Shown: in pieces, positions 1 to 6,936 of the stretch
Numbering within the stretch: the first letter of the stretch is position 1
Layout of the letters: each line of letters begins with the position of its first letter
Source: CAZQYC01 sp043746555
GTDB lineage: Bacteria > Pseudomonadota > Gammaproteobacteria > Steroidobacterales > Steroidobacteraceae
Assembly: GCA_043746555.1 (NCBI GenBank)
Contig: JAYTQU010000191.1
Span: 1 to 9,959, forward strand
Direction: 5' to 3'
Length of the DNA stretch: 9,959 nt
Program-made: the position numbers and the translations under genes
The notes under the pieces: model-generated
Database searches by the model: none
What the model was told of the DNA's origin: nothing
What the model saw: the letters and a program-made list of their open reading frames with translations, nothing else

Positions 1-759
1 GAACGCGGTGAGGCCTTCTTTGCCTTCGGCCGAGCCGCGCAATCGTGCGAGCAACTTGGCGGTATGATCCGGAAGTGAATTCGCCTCAAGCGTCATTGCG
101 TCGCGAACTAGTTGCTTGGCTTCGCGATGCGCCGCGGGTCCACCTTGCAGCAACAATCCGATGCAGTCTTCGACGGTTTGATCGAGAACGTCGCCGTTCA
201 CTGCTTCATGAAGCAGTCCGACTTCGCGCGCTGCGCGTGCATCCAACGTCATTGCGGTTAGAAACCATCGTCGTGCTTGACGTTGACCGATCGCCGCCAC
301 GACATACGGTGAGATCGCGGCGGGCACAATTCCAAATCGGACTTCGGTGAGCGCGAATTTTGCGGTGTCGATCGCGATTGCAATATCGGCGCACGCAATC
401 AATCCCACTCCGCCGCCGTACGCGCCGCCGTTGACGCGCGCGATCACCGGCTTGTTCATTCGATCTAGCGCTCGTAAGCAGTGAGCGAAGCGAAGGGCAT
501 CCTCGTAGTTCTCTTGTTCCGACATCGTTCCTTGTTTGCGCATGTGCTCAAGGTCGGCGCCGGCGCAAAATACCTTTCCCGCGCCGGTGAGGATCGCAAC
601 TCGCGATGAAGCATCGGCGGCGACTTCGTCGATCACATCGTGCAGGCGACGCACTAGAGCGTCGTCAAAGGCATTGCGTTTATCCGGACGGTTGAGCGTG
701 ATTGTTGCGACGCCACGCGTATCTTTCGACAACAAAACCACTTCACTAAGAGGGCTCAT
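1..759 (-). CDS. liuC: 3-methylglutaconyl-CoA hydratase-like enoyl-CoA hydratase, 3' end cut by window edge
   Basis: Crotonase-fold enzyme expected to hydrate 3-methylglutaconyl-CoA to HMG-CoA in cytosolic leucine degradation. Translation from the ATG at 759-757 gives 253 codons without a stop; the last visible residues (EGLTAF) match the usual C-terminal region of the family, so only about ten residues should be missing. Visible motifs: the CoA-binding/oxyanion segment CAGADL (residues 65-70), the second oxyanion segment GGAYGGGVGL (111-120), the glutamate E139 in LTEVRFGIVPA, and ISPYVVAAIG (149-158), typical of LiuC-like hydratases. The position of the second catalytic glutamate of classical enoyl-CoA hydratases is Gly119 here, which as I recall is common in the LiuC group. 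The start lies 9 bp after the liuB stop with no clear Shine-Dalgarno, so translation is probably coupled. LiuC rather than a general hydratase is inferred mainly from context. Confidence 0.9.
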   Translation of the reverse strand, partial: MSPLSEVVLLSKDTRGVATITLNRPDKRNAFDDALVRRLHDVIDEVAADASSRVAILTGAGKVFCAGADLEHMRKQGTMSEQENYEDALRFAHCLRALDRMNKPVIARVNGGAYGGGVGLIACADIAIAIDTAKFALTEVRFGIVPAAISPYVVAAIGQRQARRWFLTAMTLDARAAREVGLLHEAVNGDVLDQTVEDCIGLLLQGGPAAHREAKQLVRDAMTLEANSLPDHTAKLLARLRGSAEGKEGLTAF

Positions 760-768
760 GTCCAGGGC

Positions 769-2376
769 TCACATCCGAAAAATTCCGTAAGCTTCAGGTC
801 CCGGAGCGGGGCCGGCGCTTGCAATCATGAGCGCTCGCCCAAGAACTTTGCGCGTATCGCACGGATCGATTACGCCGTCATCCCAAAGTCGAGCCGTGGC
901 GTAGTAGGGATTGCCCTGCGCTTCGTAACGTTCGCGTATCTGGTCGATGAATGCTTGTGCGTCCGCTTCGGGCCAATCTTGTCCACGTGCTTTCATGCCA
1001 TCGCGTCGGACGGTCGCTAACACTTGCGCAGCTTGTTCGCCGCCCATTACCGAAATGCGTGCGTTCGGCCACATCCACAACATGCGCGGATTGTAGGCGC
1101 GACCGCACATTGCATAGTTGCCTGCGCCGAAAGAGCCTCCAATCACCACGGTGTATTTCGGCACGCGTGAGCATGCGACGGCGTTGACCAGTTTCGCGCC
1201 GTCTTTCGCGATGCCATCGTGTTCGACTTTTTTTCCAACCATGAAACCTGTGACGTTTTGCAGAAACAATATCGGCACGCTGCGTCGATTTGCGAGTTGC
1301 ACAAAGTGCGCGCCTTTGAGCGCCGACTCCGAAAATAAAATGCCTTGATTGGCGAGTATGGCGATCGGGAAACCATGAATTCGCGCGAAACCGCACACTA
1401 ATGTTTTGCCGTATAACGCTTTGAATTCGTGAAATTCCGAACCATCGACAATGCGTGCGATGATTTCATGCACGTCGAAGTGCCGACGCGTATCGATAGG
1501 AATCACGCCATACATTTCATGCGCCGGATACGCCGGCTCGACGAACGAATCGCGTTGCAGCCAAACAGGAACGCGAGGCGGAAAGTTTTTCACGATATCG
1601 CGTGCGATCGCCAGTGCGTGCTCGTCGTCGTTGGCGAGATGATCCGCGACCCCGGATATGCGTGTGTGAACATCCCCGCCGCCTAACGTTTCGGCATCGA
1701 CGATCTCGCCGGTCGCGGCTTTTACTAGCGGCGGACCACCGAGAAATATCGTGCCTTGCTTGCGCACGATAATCGCTTCGTCGCACATGGCGGGAACGTA
1801 CGCGCCGCCCGCCGTGCAAGAACCCATCACGACAGCGACTTGCGGAATGCCGGAAGCGGACAGTTGCGCTTGATTGAAAAAAATGCGACCGAAATGATCG
1901 CGGTCCGGAAAGACTTCATCTTGTAGCGGCAGAAACGCGCCGCCTGAATCGACCAGATAAATGCACGGTAGACGATTTTCCAAGGCGATCTCTTGCGCGC
2001 GCAGATGTTTTTTTACGGTGAGCGGAAAGTACGTTCCGCCTTTGACGGTTGCGTCGTTCGCGACAATCACGACTTGCCGGCCTTGTACGCAGCCGATGCC
2101 GGTAATAATGCCGGCGCTGGGCGCTTCACTGTCGTATAAATCTCCCGCCGCTAACGCCGAGAGTTCCATGAAGTGACTTTCGGAATCGATCAGTTTTGCG
2201 ATTCGTTCGCGCACCAAGAGTTTGCCGCGTTCGGCGTGTTTGCGTCGCGACTCCTCGTCGCCGCCCTTGGTTACGCGCGCGATGCGGCCGTTGAGGTCAT
2301 CGACGAGATCTCGCAGGCGAGCGGCGCTTTGTTGAAACTCTTCCGACTTGGCATCGATATTGGTGGACAGAATCAT
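769..2376 (-). CDS. liuB: Methylcrotonoyl-CoA carboxylase, carboxyltransferase (beta) subunit
   Basis: Biotin-dependent carboxyltransferase that moves CO2 from carboxybiotin (carried by the alpha subunit LiuD, not in this window) to 3-methylcrotonyl-CoA, giving 3-methylglutaconyl-CoA. The 535-residue product has the normal family length and both carboxyltransferase domains. The N-half carries GSCTAGGAYVPAM (residues 185-197) and the C-half carries QNVTGFMVG (373-381), GGSFGAGNYAM (413-423), NPRMLWMWPNARISVMGGEQ (429-448) and ARLWDDGVIDP (495-505). The last group is characteristic of the methylcrotonoyl- rather than propionyl-CoA enzyme. The paired glycine-rich segments form the oxyanion holes in this family. 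The ATG lies 7 bp after the liuA stop and liuC follows after 9 bp, so the three genes form one operon. No strong Shine-Dalgarno is seen, which suggests coupling to liuA translation. Confidence 0.96.
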   Translation of the reverse strand: MILSTNIDAKSEEFQQSAARLRDLVDDLNGRIARVTKGGDEESRRKHAERGKLLVRERIAKLIDSESHFMELSALAAGDLYDSEAPSAGIITGIGCVQGRQVVIVANDATVKGGTYFPLTVKKHLRAQEIALENRLPCIYLVDSGGAFLPLQDEVFPDRDHFGRIFFNQAQLSASGIPQVAVVMGSCTAGGAYVPAMCDEAIIVRKQGTIFLGGPPLVKAATGEIVDAETLGGGDVHTRISGVADHLANDDEHALAIARDIVKNFPPRVPVWLQRDSFVEPAYPAHEMYGVIPIDTRRHFDVHEIIARIVDGSEFHEFKALYGKTLVCGFARIHGFPIAILANQGILFSESALKGAHFVQLANRRSVPILFLQNVTGFMVGKKVEHDGIAKDGAKLVNAVACSRVPKYTVVIGGSFGAGNYAMCGRAYNPRMLWMWPNARISVMGGEQAAQVLATVRRDGMKARGQDWPEADAQAFIDQIRERYEAQGNPYYATARLWDDGVIDPCDTRKVLGRALMIASAGPAPGPEAYGIFRM

Positions 2377-2383
2377 GAGTTCG

Positions 2384-3556
2384 TTACGCAGTTGCTTCGA
2401 ATAGTTCGCGGCCGATTAACATGCGCCGGATTTCGTTGGTGCCGGCGCCGATTTCGTAGAGCTTAGCATCGCGCAATAATCGTCCGGCCGGATAGTCGTT
2501 GGTATAACCATTTCCGCCCAAGGCTTGAATCGCTTCGAGCGACATCCAGGTCGCCTTTTCCGACGCCTGCAAAATGCACGCGGCCGCGTCGATTCGCGTG
2601 ATCTGTTTCCGATCGCAAGATTTCGCGACGGCATACACGTAGGCGCGGCAACTATTCATGGTGGCGTACATGTCGGCGATCTTCGCTTGCATAAGTTCGA
2701 ACGTGCCGATGGGTTTGCCGAATTGCTTGCGTTCATGCACGTACGGCAGAACGACATCCATACACGCTCGCATGATGCCAAGCGGGCCGCCCGCGAGCAC
2801 AACGCGCTCGTAGTCAAGGCCGCTCATTAGCACTTGTGTTCCGCCGCCTTCGGCATGCAAAAGATTCTCAAGCGGCACTGCGCAGTTGTCGAAGACTAAT
2901 TCGCCGGTATCCGAACCACGCATGCCAAGCTTGTCGAGTTTTTTTCCGGTGCTGAATCCGGTCATGCCGCGTTCGATAATAAAGGCCGTGATGCCGTTAT
3001 TCTCGTGTCCCGGTGCGAGTTTGGCGTAGACGATTAGCACATCGGCTTGCGGGCCGTTGGTGATCCACATTTTGCGGCCATTGAGAACATAGGTGTTTCC
3101 ACGGCGTTCTGCGAGTGTACTCATGCTGACGACGTCCGAACCCGCGCCGACTTCGCTCATCGCCAATGCGCCGACGTGTTCGCCGGAAATCAACTTCGGC
3201 AGAAATCGTTCCAATTGGGAAGGCGTTGCCCAACGACGCAATTGATTCACGCAGAGGTTGGAGTGCGCGCCGTACGACAATGCAATCGATGCCGACGCGC
3301 GACTGAGTTCTTCCATTGCGATCACGTGTTCGAGATATCCCAAACCCGCTCCCCCGGAGGATTGTTCGACCGTGAGACCTAGTAGTCCTAAGTCTCCGAG
3401 CTTGGGCCACAACGCGCGCGGAAAAGTGTTGTCGCGATCGATTTGCGCGGCGATCGGCGCGATATGCGCGGCGGCGAATGCGGCAACACTTGCGCGGAGC
3501 AGCGCAATGTTCTCGCCTAAATCGAAATCAAAATCTCTAATGCCGTCGGCGTGCAT
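2384..3556 (-). CDS. liuA: Isovaleryl-CoA dehydrogenase
   Basis: FAD-dependent acyl-CoA dehydrogenase oxidising isovaleryl-CoA to 3-methylcrotonyl-CoA and passing electrons to ETF. The product has 390 residues, as usual for the family. Visible motifs: MSEVGAGSDV (133-142) and RKMWITNGP (161-169) around the flavin and substrate, the catalytic-base region GLDYERVVLAGGPLG (246-260) with E250 at the position of the human isovaleryl-CoA dehydrogenase base, QALGGNGYTNDYPAGRLLRD (344-363), and IGAGTNEIRR (369-378). E250 in this central position, rather than near the C-terminus, separates this enzyme from short- and medium-chain dehydrogenases. The frame stays open upstream to 3715, but the start at 3556 is preferred: it has GAGG six bases upstream (3563-3566), gives the family length, and the upstream extension is arginine-rich and unlike the family. 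It is the first gene of the liuABC operon. Confidence 0.95.
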   Translation of the reverse strand: MHADGIRDFDFDLGENIALLRASVAAFAAAHIAPIAAQIDRDNTFPRALWPKLGDLGLLGLTVEQSSGGAGLGYLEHVIAMEELSRASASIALSYGAHSNLCVNQLRRWATPSQLERFLPKLISGEHVGALAMSEVGAGSDVVSMSTLAERRGNTYVLNGRKMWITNGPQADVLIVYAKLAPGHENNGITAFIIERGMTGFSTGKKLDKLGMRGSDTGELVFDNCAVPLENLLHAEGGGTQVLMSGLDYERVVLAGGPLGIMRACMDVVLPYVHERKQFGKPIGTFELMQAKIADMYATMNSCRAYVYAVAKSCDRKQITRIDAAACILQASEKATWMSLEAIQALGGNGYTNDYPAGRLLRDAKLYEIGAGTNEIRRMLIGRELFEATA

Positions 3557-3616
3557 CGCGAACCTCGTGAGAATGGCTAGACTGTGTGGCGCAACCCTGC
3601 GACGAATTAGCGGCGA

Positions 3617-3642
3617 ATTATAGGTCCGTCGCGACGCGATCC
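3617..3642 (-). promoter_or_regulatory. Candidate liuA promoter with palindromic operator
   Basis: Reading the minus strand, a perfect TATAAT hexamer lies at 3622-3617, about 60 bases before the liuA ATG. Immediately upstream is the perfect 10-bp palindrome CGTCGCGACG (3627-3636), where an operator between -35 and -10 would sit. No consensus -35 hexamer is present at 17 bp, which fits an activator-dependent promoter. In other proteobacteria liu operons are controlled by MerR-type LiuR, whose family binds inside long spacers; linking that to this site is inference. No regulator gene is in the window. Confidence 0.4.
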
Positions 3643-3718
3643 GTTGACGAACGTGCTTTAGAGTGCAATCCGGGGCGCGCCTGATTGCTAATTGCAGTCG
3701 ATGTTCCGTCGCCAATCT

Positions 3719-4498
3719 TCATTGGGTTTTCTTGCGTTCGGCGGCAAGGGTTGCGATGCCATCGTCGTCCGCTAAATCCGGTTCGCCGAGTGCGAGTAAA
3801 AGTTTGGCGCGGCTGTGGTCGCGCTGATAGTTCGCCACTGCGGTCGATTGCGACAAGTCCGGTGCAAGCACCGGCACTAGCACTTCGATGGTGACGCGTC
3901 CGGGGCGCGGCCAGATGGAGTCGCTGCGCAATAAATGACGCGCGCCGCGAATAGCGAGCGGCACGACTGGCATGCGAGTGCGTGCGGCAATTGTGAACGC
4001 GCCGCCATGAAATCGCGCCAGACCCGGACGTCCCGTGAACGTGCCTTCGGGGAAGAATACCAACGAGCCGCCGCCCGACGCCGCGCGCATGAGGCGACGC
4101 GCATCCATCGCGCCCGAATGGCGATTGAAACGATCGACGAACTCGGCGCCCAAGCGCCGTAGTAACAACCCCGCGAGCGGCACGCGCACCATTTCCTTTT
4201 TGATCACAAACGCGAATCGCGCCGGCAATATCGCTTTGAGTAACACGCCGTCGACGTAACCTGAGTGATTCGCGACGATCACGCTGGGCGTGTCGGGTAA
4301 CAGTTCCTCTCCCTTGTAATCGATACGGACGCCTACAACGATGAGCCAAGCGCGGGCGCAATAGGAACCGACCACACTACGTAGTCGCAGGCCCGGCAAT
4401 ATAAGAAGCACGATGAGCGTCGCGGCGCCGAACATAAGCAGCGTCGACCAGGCATAAAATCCGTAAAGGACGACGACAGTGCGATTGAGTATCTTCAT
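3719..4498 (-). CDS. PlsC-family 1-acylglycerol-3-phosphate acyltransferase
   Basis: Membrane-associated acyltransferase likely to acylate lysophosphatidate to phosphatidate in phospholipid synthesis. The 259-residue product begins with a hydrophobic segment (about residues 8-35) that should anchor it in the inner membrane. The family motifs appear in order: block I NHSGYVD (77-83, catalytic H78 and D83), block II around residues 95-110 (FAFVIKKEMVRVPLAG), block III FPEGTFTGRPGLARFHGGAF (149-168), and block IV VVPLAI (178-183). The start codon at 4498 gives the expected N-terminus, but no Shine-Dalgarno is visible because a palindromic repeat ends only 7 bp upstream. It precedes liuA by 162 bp on the same strand with no obvious terminator, so some read-through is possible, but a functional link to leucine degradation is not implied. 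The substrate could be another lysophospholipid or acyl acceptor, so no gene symbol is given. Confidence 0.9.
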   Translation of the reverse strand: MKILNRTVVVLYGFYAWSTLLMFGAATLIVLLILPGLRLRSVVGSYCARAWLIVVGVRIDYKGEELLPDTPSVIVANHSGYVDGVLLKAILPARFAFVIKKEMVRVPLAGLLLRRLGAEFVDRFNRHSGAMDARRLMRAASGGGSLVFFPEGTFTGRPGLARFHGGAFTIAARTRMPVVPLAIRGARHLLRSDSIWPRPGRVTIEVLVPVLAPDLSQSTAVANYQRDHSRAKLLLALGEPDLADDDGIATLAAERKKTQ

Positions 4499-4505
4499 TG
4501 TTGAC

Positions 4506-4572
4506 TAATTCTACTTTGTCAGGTTGCGCCTTGCCTCGCATCGCTTGATCCCAACCTGACAATGTAGAACTA
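4506..4572. repeat. Short palindromic dispersed repeat (copy 1, MITE/REP-like)
   Basis: A 67-bp element with 21-bp terminal inverted repeats (4506-4526 and 4552-4572; 19 of 21 positions pair) flanking a 25-bp centre. The arms share the core TTGTCAGGTTG / CAACCTGACAA. Read on the minus strand, 4573-4523 matches 6937-6987 with one difference in 51 bases, so this is one member of a dispersed family. It lies 7 bp upstream of the acyltransferase start, in its leader, and would fold into a long hairpin in that transcript. It encodes nothing. Confidence 0.85.
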
Positions 4573-4834
4573 AGCGTTGGTATCTGCACGGCAAGAACTC
4601 GACTCGCTTGGGGCTACGAATACCCGGCGGAGCGGCACTACATAATATAACTGAGCGAAAATAGGAGACGATTTTCTGTGAACTGGTTCTCTTTATGTTA
4701 ATAGTAAAAACATTCTGTGAAAGCAGTCACGCCGACGATTGCAAGGCTCTCCGCATACTCCAGACACGTTAAGCAAGATCGGTCGCGCCCGCGCGCGTGG
4801 GTATTGGCCAGTTTGCAGGTGAGTCCACAGTGAA
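4573..4834. other. Divergent intergenic region upstream of xerD
   Basis: 262 bp between the repeat and xerD without a convincing gene. It has an AT-rich stretch around 4638-4710, including TATAAC (4646-4651), which could serve as a -10 box for xerD, but no matching -35 was found. A weak AGGTGAG lies at 4817-4823, 11 bases before the xerD ATG. On the minus strand the same AT-rich block could supply the acyltransferase promoter. No RNA gene was recognised. Confidence 0.4.
4678..4701 (+). other. Possible tiny leader ORF (GTG start, 7 residues)
   Basis: AGGAG at 4663-4667 is followed ten bases later by GTG and seven sense codons (MNWFSLC) ending in TAA. The ribosome-binding site is better than that of xerD itself, but so short a frame can arise by chance and there is no attenuator-like hairpin close behind it. 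It is listed only as a candidate. Confidence 0.12.
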
Positions 4835-5797
4835 ATGAGCGCCGCTTCCAAATCGAGTGTCTTTACGAAGTCTGCCATGGTTGACGCAACCAAGGTCGCG
4901 CCGTCGAGTCCGTCCGCCGCAGCGATCGATCGATTTTTGGATGCCGTTTGGTTGGAGCGTGGTCTATCGCCCAACACGTTGTCCGCCTATCGCGCCGATC
5001 TCACGGCGCTGGATCGCTGGCTGCAATCGCGCGGCACCGTGATCTCCGAAGCAAAACGAGCCGATATTCTGGCGTTTATTGCTTGGCGAGTCGAGGCCGG
5101 TGCCCGGCCGCGGTCGACAGCCCGTCAATTGTCCAGCTTTCGCCGCTTCTTTCGCTTTTCAGTTCGCGATAGCGGCTTAAAGGAAGATCCGACTGCACAG
5201 ATCGCCATGCCGAAAATTGGGCGATCGCTGCCCAAGTCATTGACGGAGGAAGAGGTCGACTCGCTGTTGGGCGCGCCGGTTGTTACCGATCCGCTCGGAC
5301 ATCGCGACCGAACAATGTTAGAGGTGTTGTACGCAACGGGACTGCGCGTCTCCGAGCTCGTCAATTTGCGGTCGTCGCAAGTCAATCTCAATCAAGGCGT
5401 GTTGCGCATCGTCGGTAAAGGCGATCGCGAACGACTGATACCGTTGGGTGAAGAAGCCGTGCGTTGGCTCAATGAATTTGCTAACGGTCCGCGTTTGGAG
5501 ATTCTGCTCGAACGCCAAACGGATTGTTTGTTCCCTACGCGTCGCGGCGATCGCATGACGCGGCAGGCGTTTTGGCACATTATCAAGCGTTATGCGCAAA
5601 AGGCCTGTGTGCAAAAGGCGCTTTCACCGCACACGCTGCGACATGCTTTCGCCACACATCTCCTAAATCACGGCGCCGATCTGCGTGTGGTGCAGATGCT
5701 GCTCGGACACAGCGACCTGTCCACCACTCAAATCTACACACACGTGGCACGCGAACGCATGAAGGAACTGCATTCGCATCACCATCCACGCGGTTAA
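4835..5797 (+). CDS. xerD: Site-specific tyrosine recombinase XerD
   Basis: Tyrosine recombinase that, with XerC and FtsK, resolves chromosome dimers at dif in the cytoplasm. The N-terminal core-binding SAM-like domain spans about residues 31-115 (FLDAVWLERGLSPNTLSAYR) and the catalytic domain about 135-310. All catalytic residues are present: R171 (ATGLRVSEL), K195 (VGKGDRER), H266 and R269 (HTLRHAF), H292 (LLGHSDLS) and nucleophile Y301 (TTQIYTHV). The C-terminal NHGADLRVVQMLLGHSDLST region and the final HHHPRG closely match XerD rather than XerC. The protein is 320 residues against about 298 in E. coli because of an N-terminal extension of about 22 residues rich in Ser, Ala and Lys. An in-frame ATG at 4877 would give 306 residues and is an alternative start. 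dsbC follows 167 bp downstream, the order seen in other gammaproteobacteria. No dif site was found. Confidence 0.95.
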   Translation: MSAASKSSVFTKSAMVDATKVAPSSPSAAAIDRFLDAVWLERGLSPNTLSAYRADLTALDRWLQSRGTVISEAKRADILAFIAWRVEAGARPRSTARQLSSFRRFFRFSVRDSGLKEDPTAQIAMPKIGRSLPKSLTEEEVDSLLGAPVVTDPLGHRDRTMLEVLYATGLRVSELVNLRSSQVNLNQGVLRIVGKGDRERLIPLGEEAVRWLNEFANGPRLEILLERQTDCLFPTRRGDRMTRQAFWHIIKRYAQKACVQKALSPHTLRHAFATHLLNHGADLRVVQMLLGHSDLSTTQIYTHVARERMKELHSHHHPRG

Positions 5798-5800
5798 CGA

Positions 5801-5835
5801 GACTCAGGAACGGCGAATACTCCACATTCTGAGTC
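5801..5835 (+). terminator. Hairpin just after xerD, possible weak terminator
   Basis: GACTCAG (5801-5807) pairs with CTGAGTC (5829-5835), extendable by one G-U and one A-U pair, with a loop of about 17 bases. It begins 4 bp after the xerD stop. The sequence behind it (GTTTCCCC) has only a very short T run, so termination would be partial at best; it may instead protect the xerD mRNA end. Confidence 0.35.
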
Positions 5836-5851
5836 GTTTCCCCGCGGAAAA

Positions 5852-5869
5852 TACCAGCTCTGGTACACT
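5852..5869 (+). promoter_or_regulatory. Candidate extended -10 promoter and palindrome before dsbC
   Basis: TGGTACACT (5861-5869) resembles an extended -10 element (TGnTAnAnT). It overlaps the palindrome TACCAG-CT-CTGGTA (5852-5865), a plausible operator. No -35 hexamer is seen at normal spacing. The spot lies about 95 bases before the preferred dsbC start and after the xerD hairpin, so dsbC may have its own promoter. Confidence 0.3.
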
Positions 5870-5964
5870 TCGCCCACTCAGATGGCTAATTTGTCGTGAA
5901 CGTCGGTCATCGCGGGTGGTCGAACCATTGCCGAGACAAGTCTGACGCAATCCCCGGAGTTTTT

Positions 5965-6786
5965 ATGCGCGCAACAGAATCTTTACGCCACACGCGGCTC
6001 GCCCTTTCGCCGGTTGTGGTATCAGTTGCGGCAATGATCGCGGCGCTGTTGGCGACGACGGTCATGGCGGCCGAACCTGCTCAAGCGGCGATCAAATCCG
6101 ACGACATTCGCGTGCAATTAGCGAAGAAACTTCCCGGCGCGAAACCCGAAGATGTTCGACCCACACCGATTCCCGGAATGTATGAAATAGCGTTGGGCGC
6201 GAGCATGGCGTACATCAGCGCAGACGGCAAATACCTCATCAGCGGCGATATGTACGAGGTCGCGACCAAGACGAATCTCTCTGAAGCGCATCGCACTCAC
6301 GCCCGCGTAGAGGCGCTTGCCGCGCTTCGCGAAGGCGACACGATTGTGTTCGGACCTGCAACCGCAGTGGCAACCAAACATACTATTACCGTCTTTATCG
6401 ATGTCGACTGCGGCTACTGCCGCAAGCTTCATAGCCAGATAGCCGAGCTCAACAAACTCGGTATTCGTGTGCGTTATGCTGCTTATCCGCGTAGCGGCCC
6501 GGGGTCGAGCTCATGGGCGAAAATGGAAACGGTGTGGTGTTCGAAGGATCGTCACGATGCACTGACTCGCTCGCAGCTCGACGAAGATATCGGTAACGCG
6601 AAATGCGGCGTTACGCCAATCGCCAGCGAATACAAATTAGGCGAAGACTTGGGCGTCAACGGCACGCCGGCAATATTTACCGAAGCGGGCGACTATATTG
6701 GCGGCTATTTGCCGCCGCAAAAACTCCTAAGTTATCTGGACGAGCTTAAAGCGCAGTCCCTAGCCGAGAAGAAGAGTGGCTCCTAG
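5965..6786 (+). CDS. dsbC: Thiol:disulfide interchange protein DsbC
   Basis: Periplasmic disulfide isomerase that reshuffles wrong disulfides and is kept reduced by DsbD. From the start at 5965 the product has 273 residues. A signal peptide is clear: basic N-region (RHTR), hydrophobic stretch about 13-33, and cleavage near TTVMA-AEP (after residue 35). The N-terminal dimerisation domain follows (about 45-105, with the PIPGMYEI segment usual in DsbC), then a linker and a thioredoxin-fold domain with the active site CGYC (C149, C152), the structural disulfide pair C192 and C214 (22 residues apart, as in E. coli DsbC), and the cis-proline loop GTPA (T234-P235). The frame is open upstream to an ATG at 5896, but 5965 is preferred because GGAG (5956-5959) lies five bases before it and the signal peptide then starts properly. 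Its position after xerD is conserved in gammaproteobacteria. Confidence 0.94.
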   Translation: MRATESLRHTRLALSPVVVSVAAMIAALLATTVMAAEPAQAAIKSDDIRVQLAKKLPGAKPEDVRPTPIPGMYEIALGASMAYISADGKYLISGDMYEVATKTNLSEAHRTHARVEALAALREGDTIVFGPATAVATKHTITVFIDVDCGYCRKLHSQIAELNKLGIRVRYAAYPRSGPGSSSWAKMETVWCSKDRHDALTRSQLDEDIGNAKCGVTPIASEYKLGEDLGVNGTPAIFTEAGDYIGGYLPPQKLLSYLDELKAQSLAEKKSGS

Positions 6787-6796
6787 AAGAGTGGCT

Positions 6797-6836
6797 ACTA
6801 ACCGGGAGTTCCTCAAATCGATAACGCCCGGTTAGT
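6797..6836 (+). terminator. Ten-base-pair hairpin after dsbC
   Basis: ACTAACCGGG (6797-6806) is perfectly complementary to CCCGGTTAGT (6827-6836), with a 20-base loop, starting 10 bp after the dsbC stop. It is placed as a transcript-end structure, but no T tract follows, so it is either a factor-dependent end or an mRNA-stabilising stem rather than a classical intrinsic terminator. Confidence 0.45.
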
Positions 6837-6936
6837 CGAAGACTCGAAGTCGCCAGCCGGCAATTTTCACTCGCAATCGTTGCCGGCCATCGTCATCGTA
6901 CGGCTACATTATTAGAAGCGCAATCGGAAGCTGCGA
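6837..6936. repeat. Short spacer with a second inverted repeat
   Basis: Between the dsbC hairpin and the long repeat, GCCGGCAA (6856-6863) pairs perfectly with TTGCCGGC (6880-6887) over a 16-base loop. No coding frame or T tract is visible. Together with neighbouring structures, most of the 321 bp between dsbC and fdxA (6787-7107) consists of inverted repeats. Confidence 0.4.

Noticed and set aside
3557..3715. N-terminal extension of liuA to an upstream ATG at 3715
   Set aside because: The extra 53 residues are arginine-rich and unlike the family, while the start at 3556 has a GAGG site at good spacing and yields the normal 390-residue length.
3618..4361. 247-codon minus-strand frame overlapping the acyltransferase gene
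   Set aside because: It is a shifted frame of a clear PlsC-family gene, with an arginine/histidine-rich product and no recognisable domain.
4693..4977. 94-codon minus-strand frame overlapping the xerD start
   Set aside because: It overlaps the XerD N-terminus, has no Shine-Dalgarno that I can see and no recognisable domain.
5896..5964. dsbC starting at the upstream ATG at 5896
   Set aside because: The 23 extra residues precede an otherwise complete signal peptide, and GGAG supports the start at 5965.
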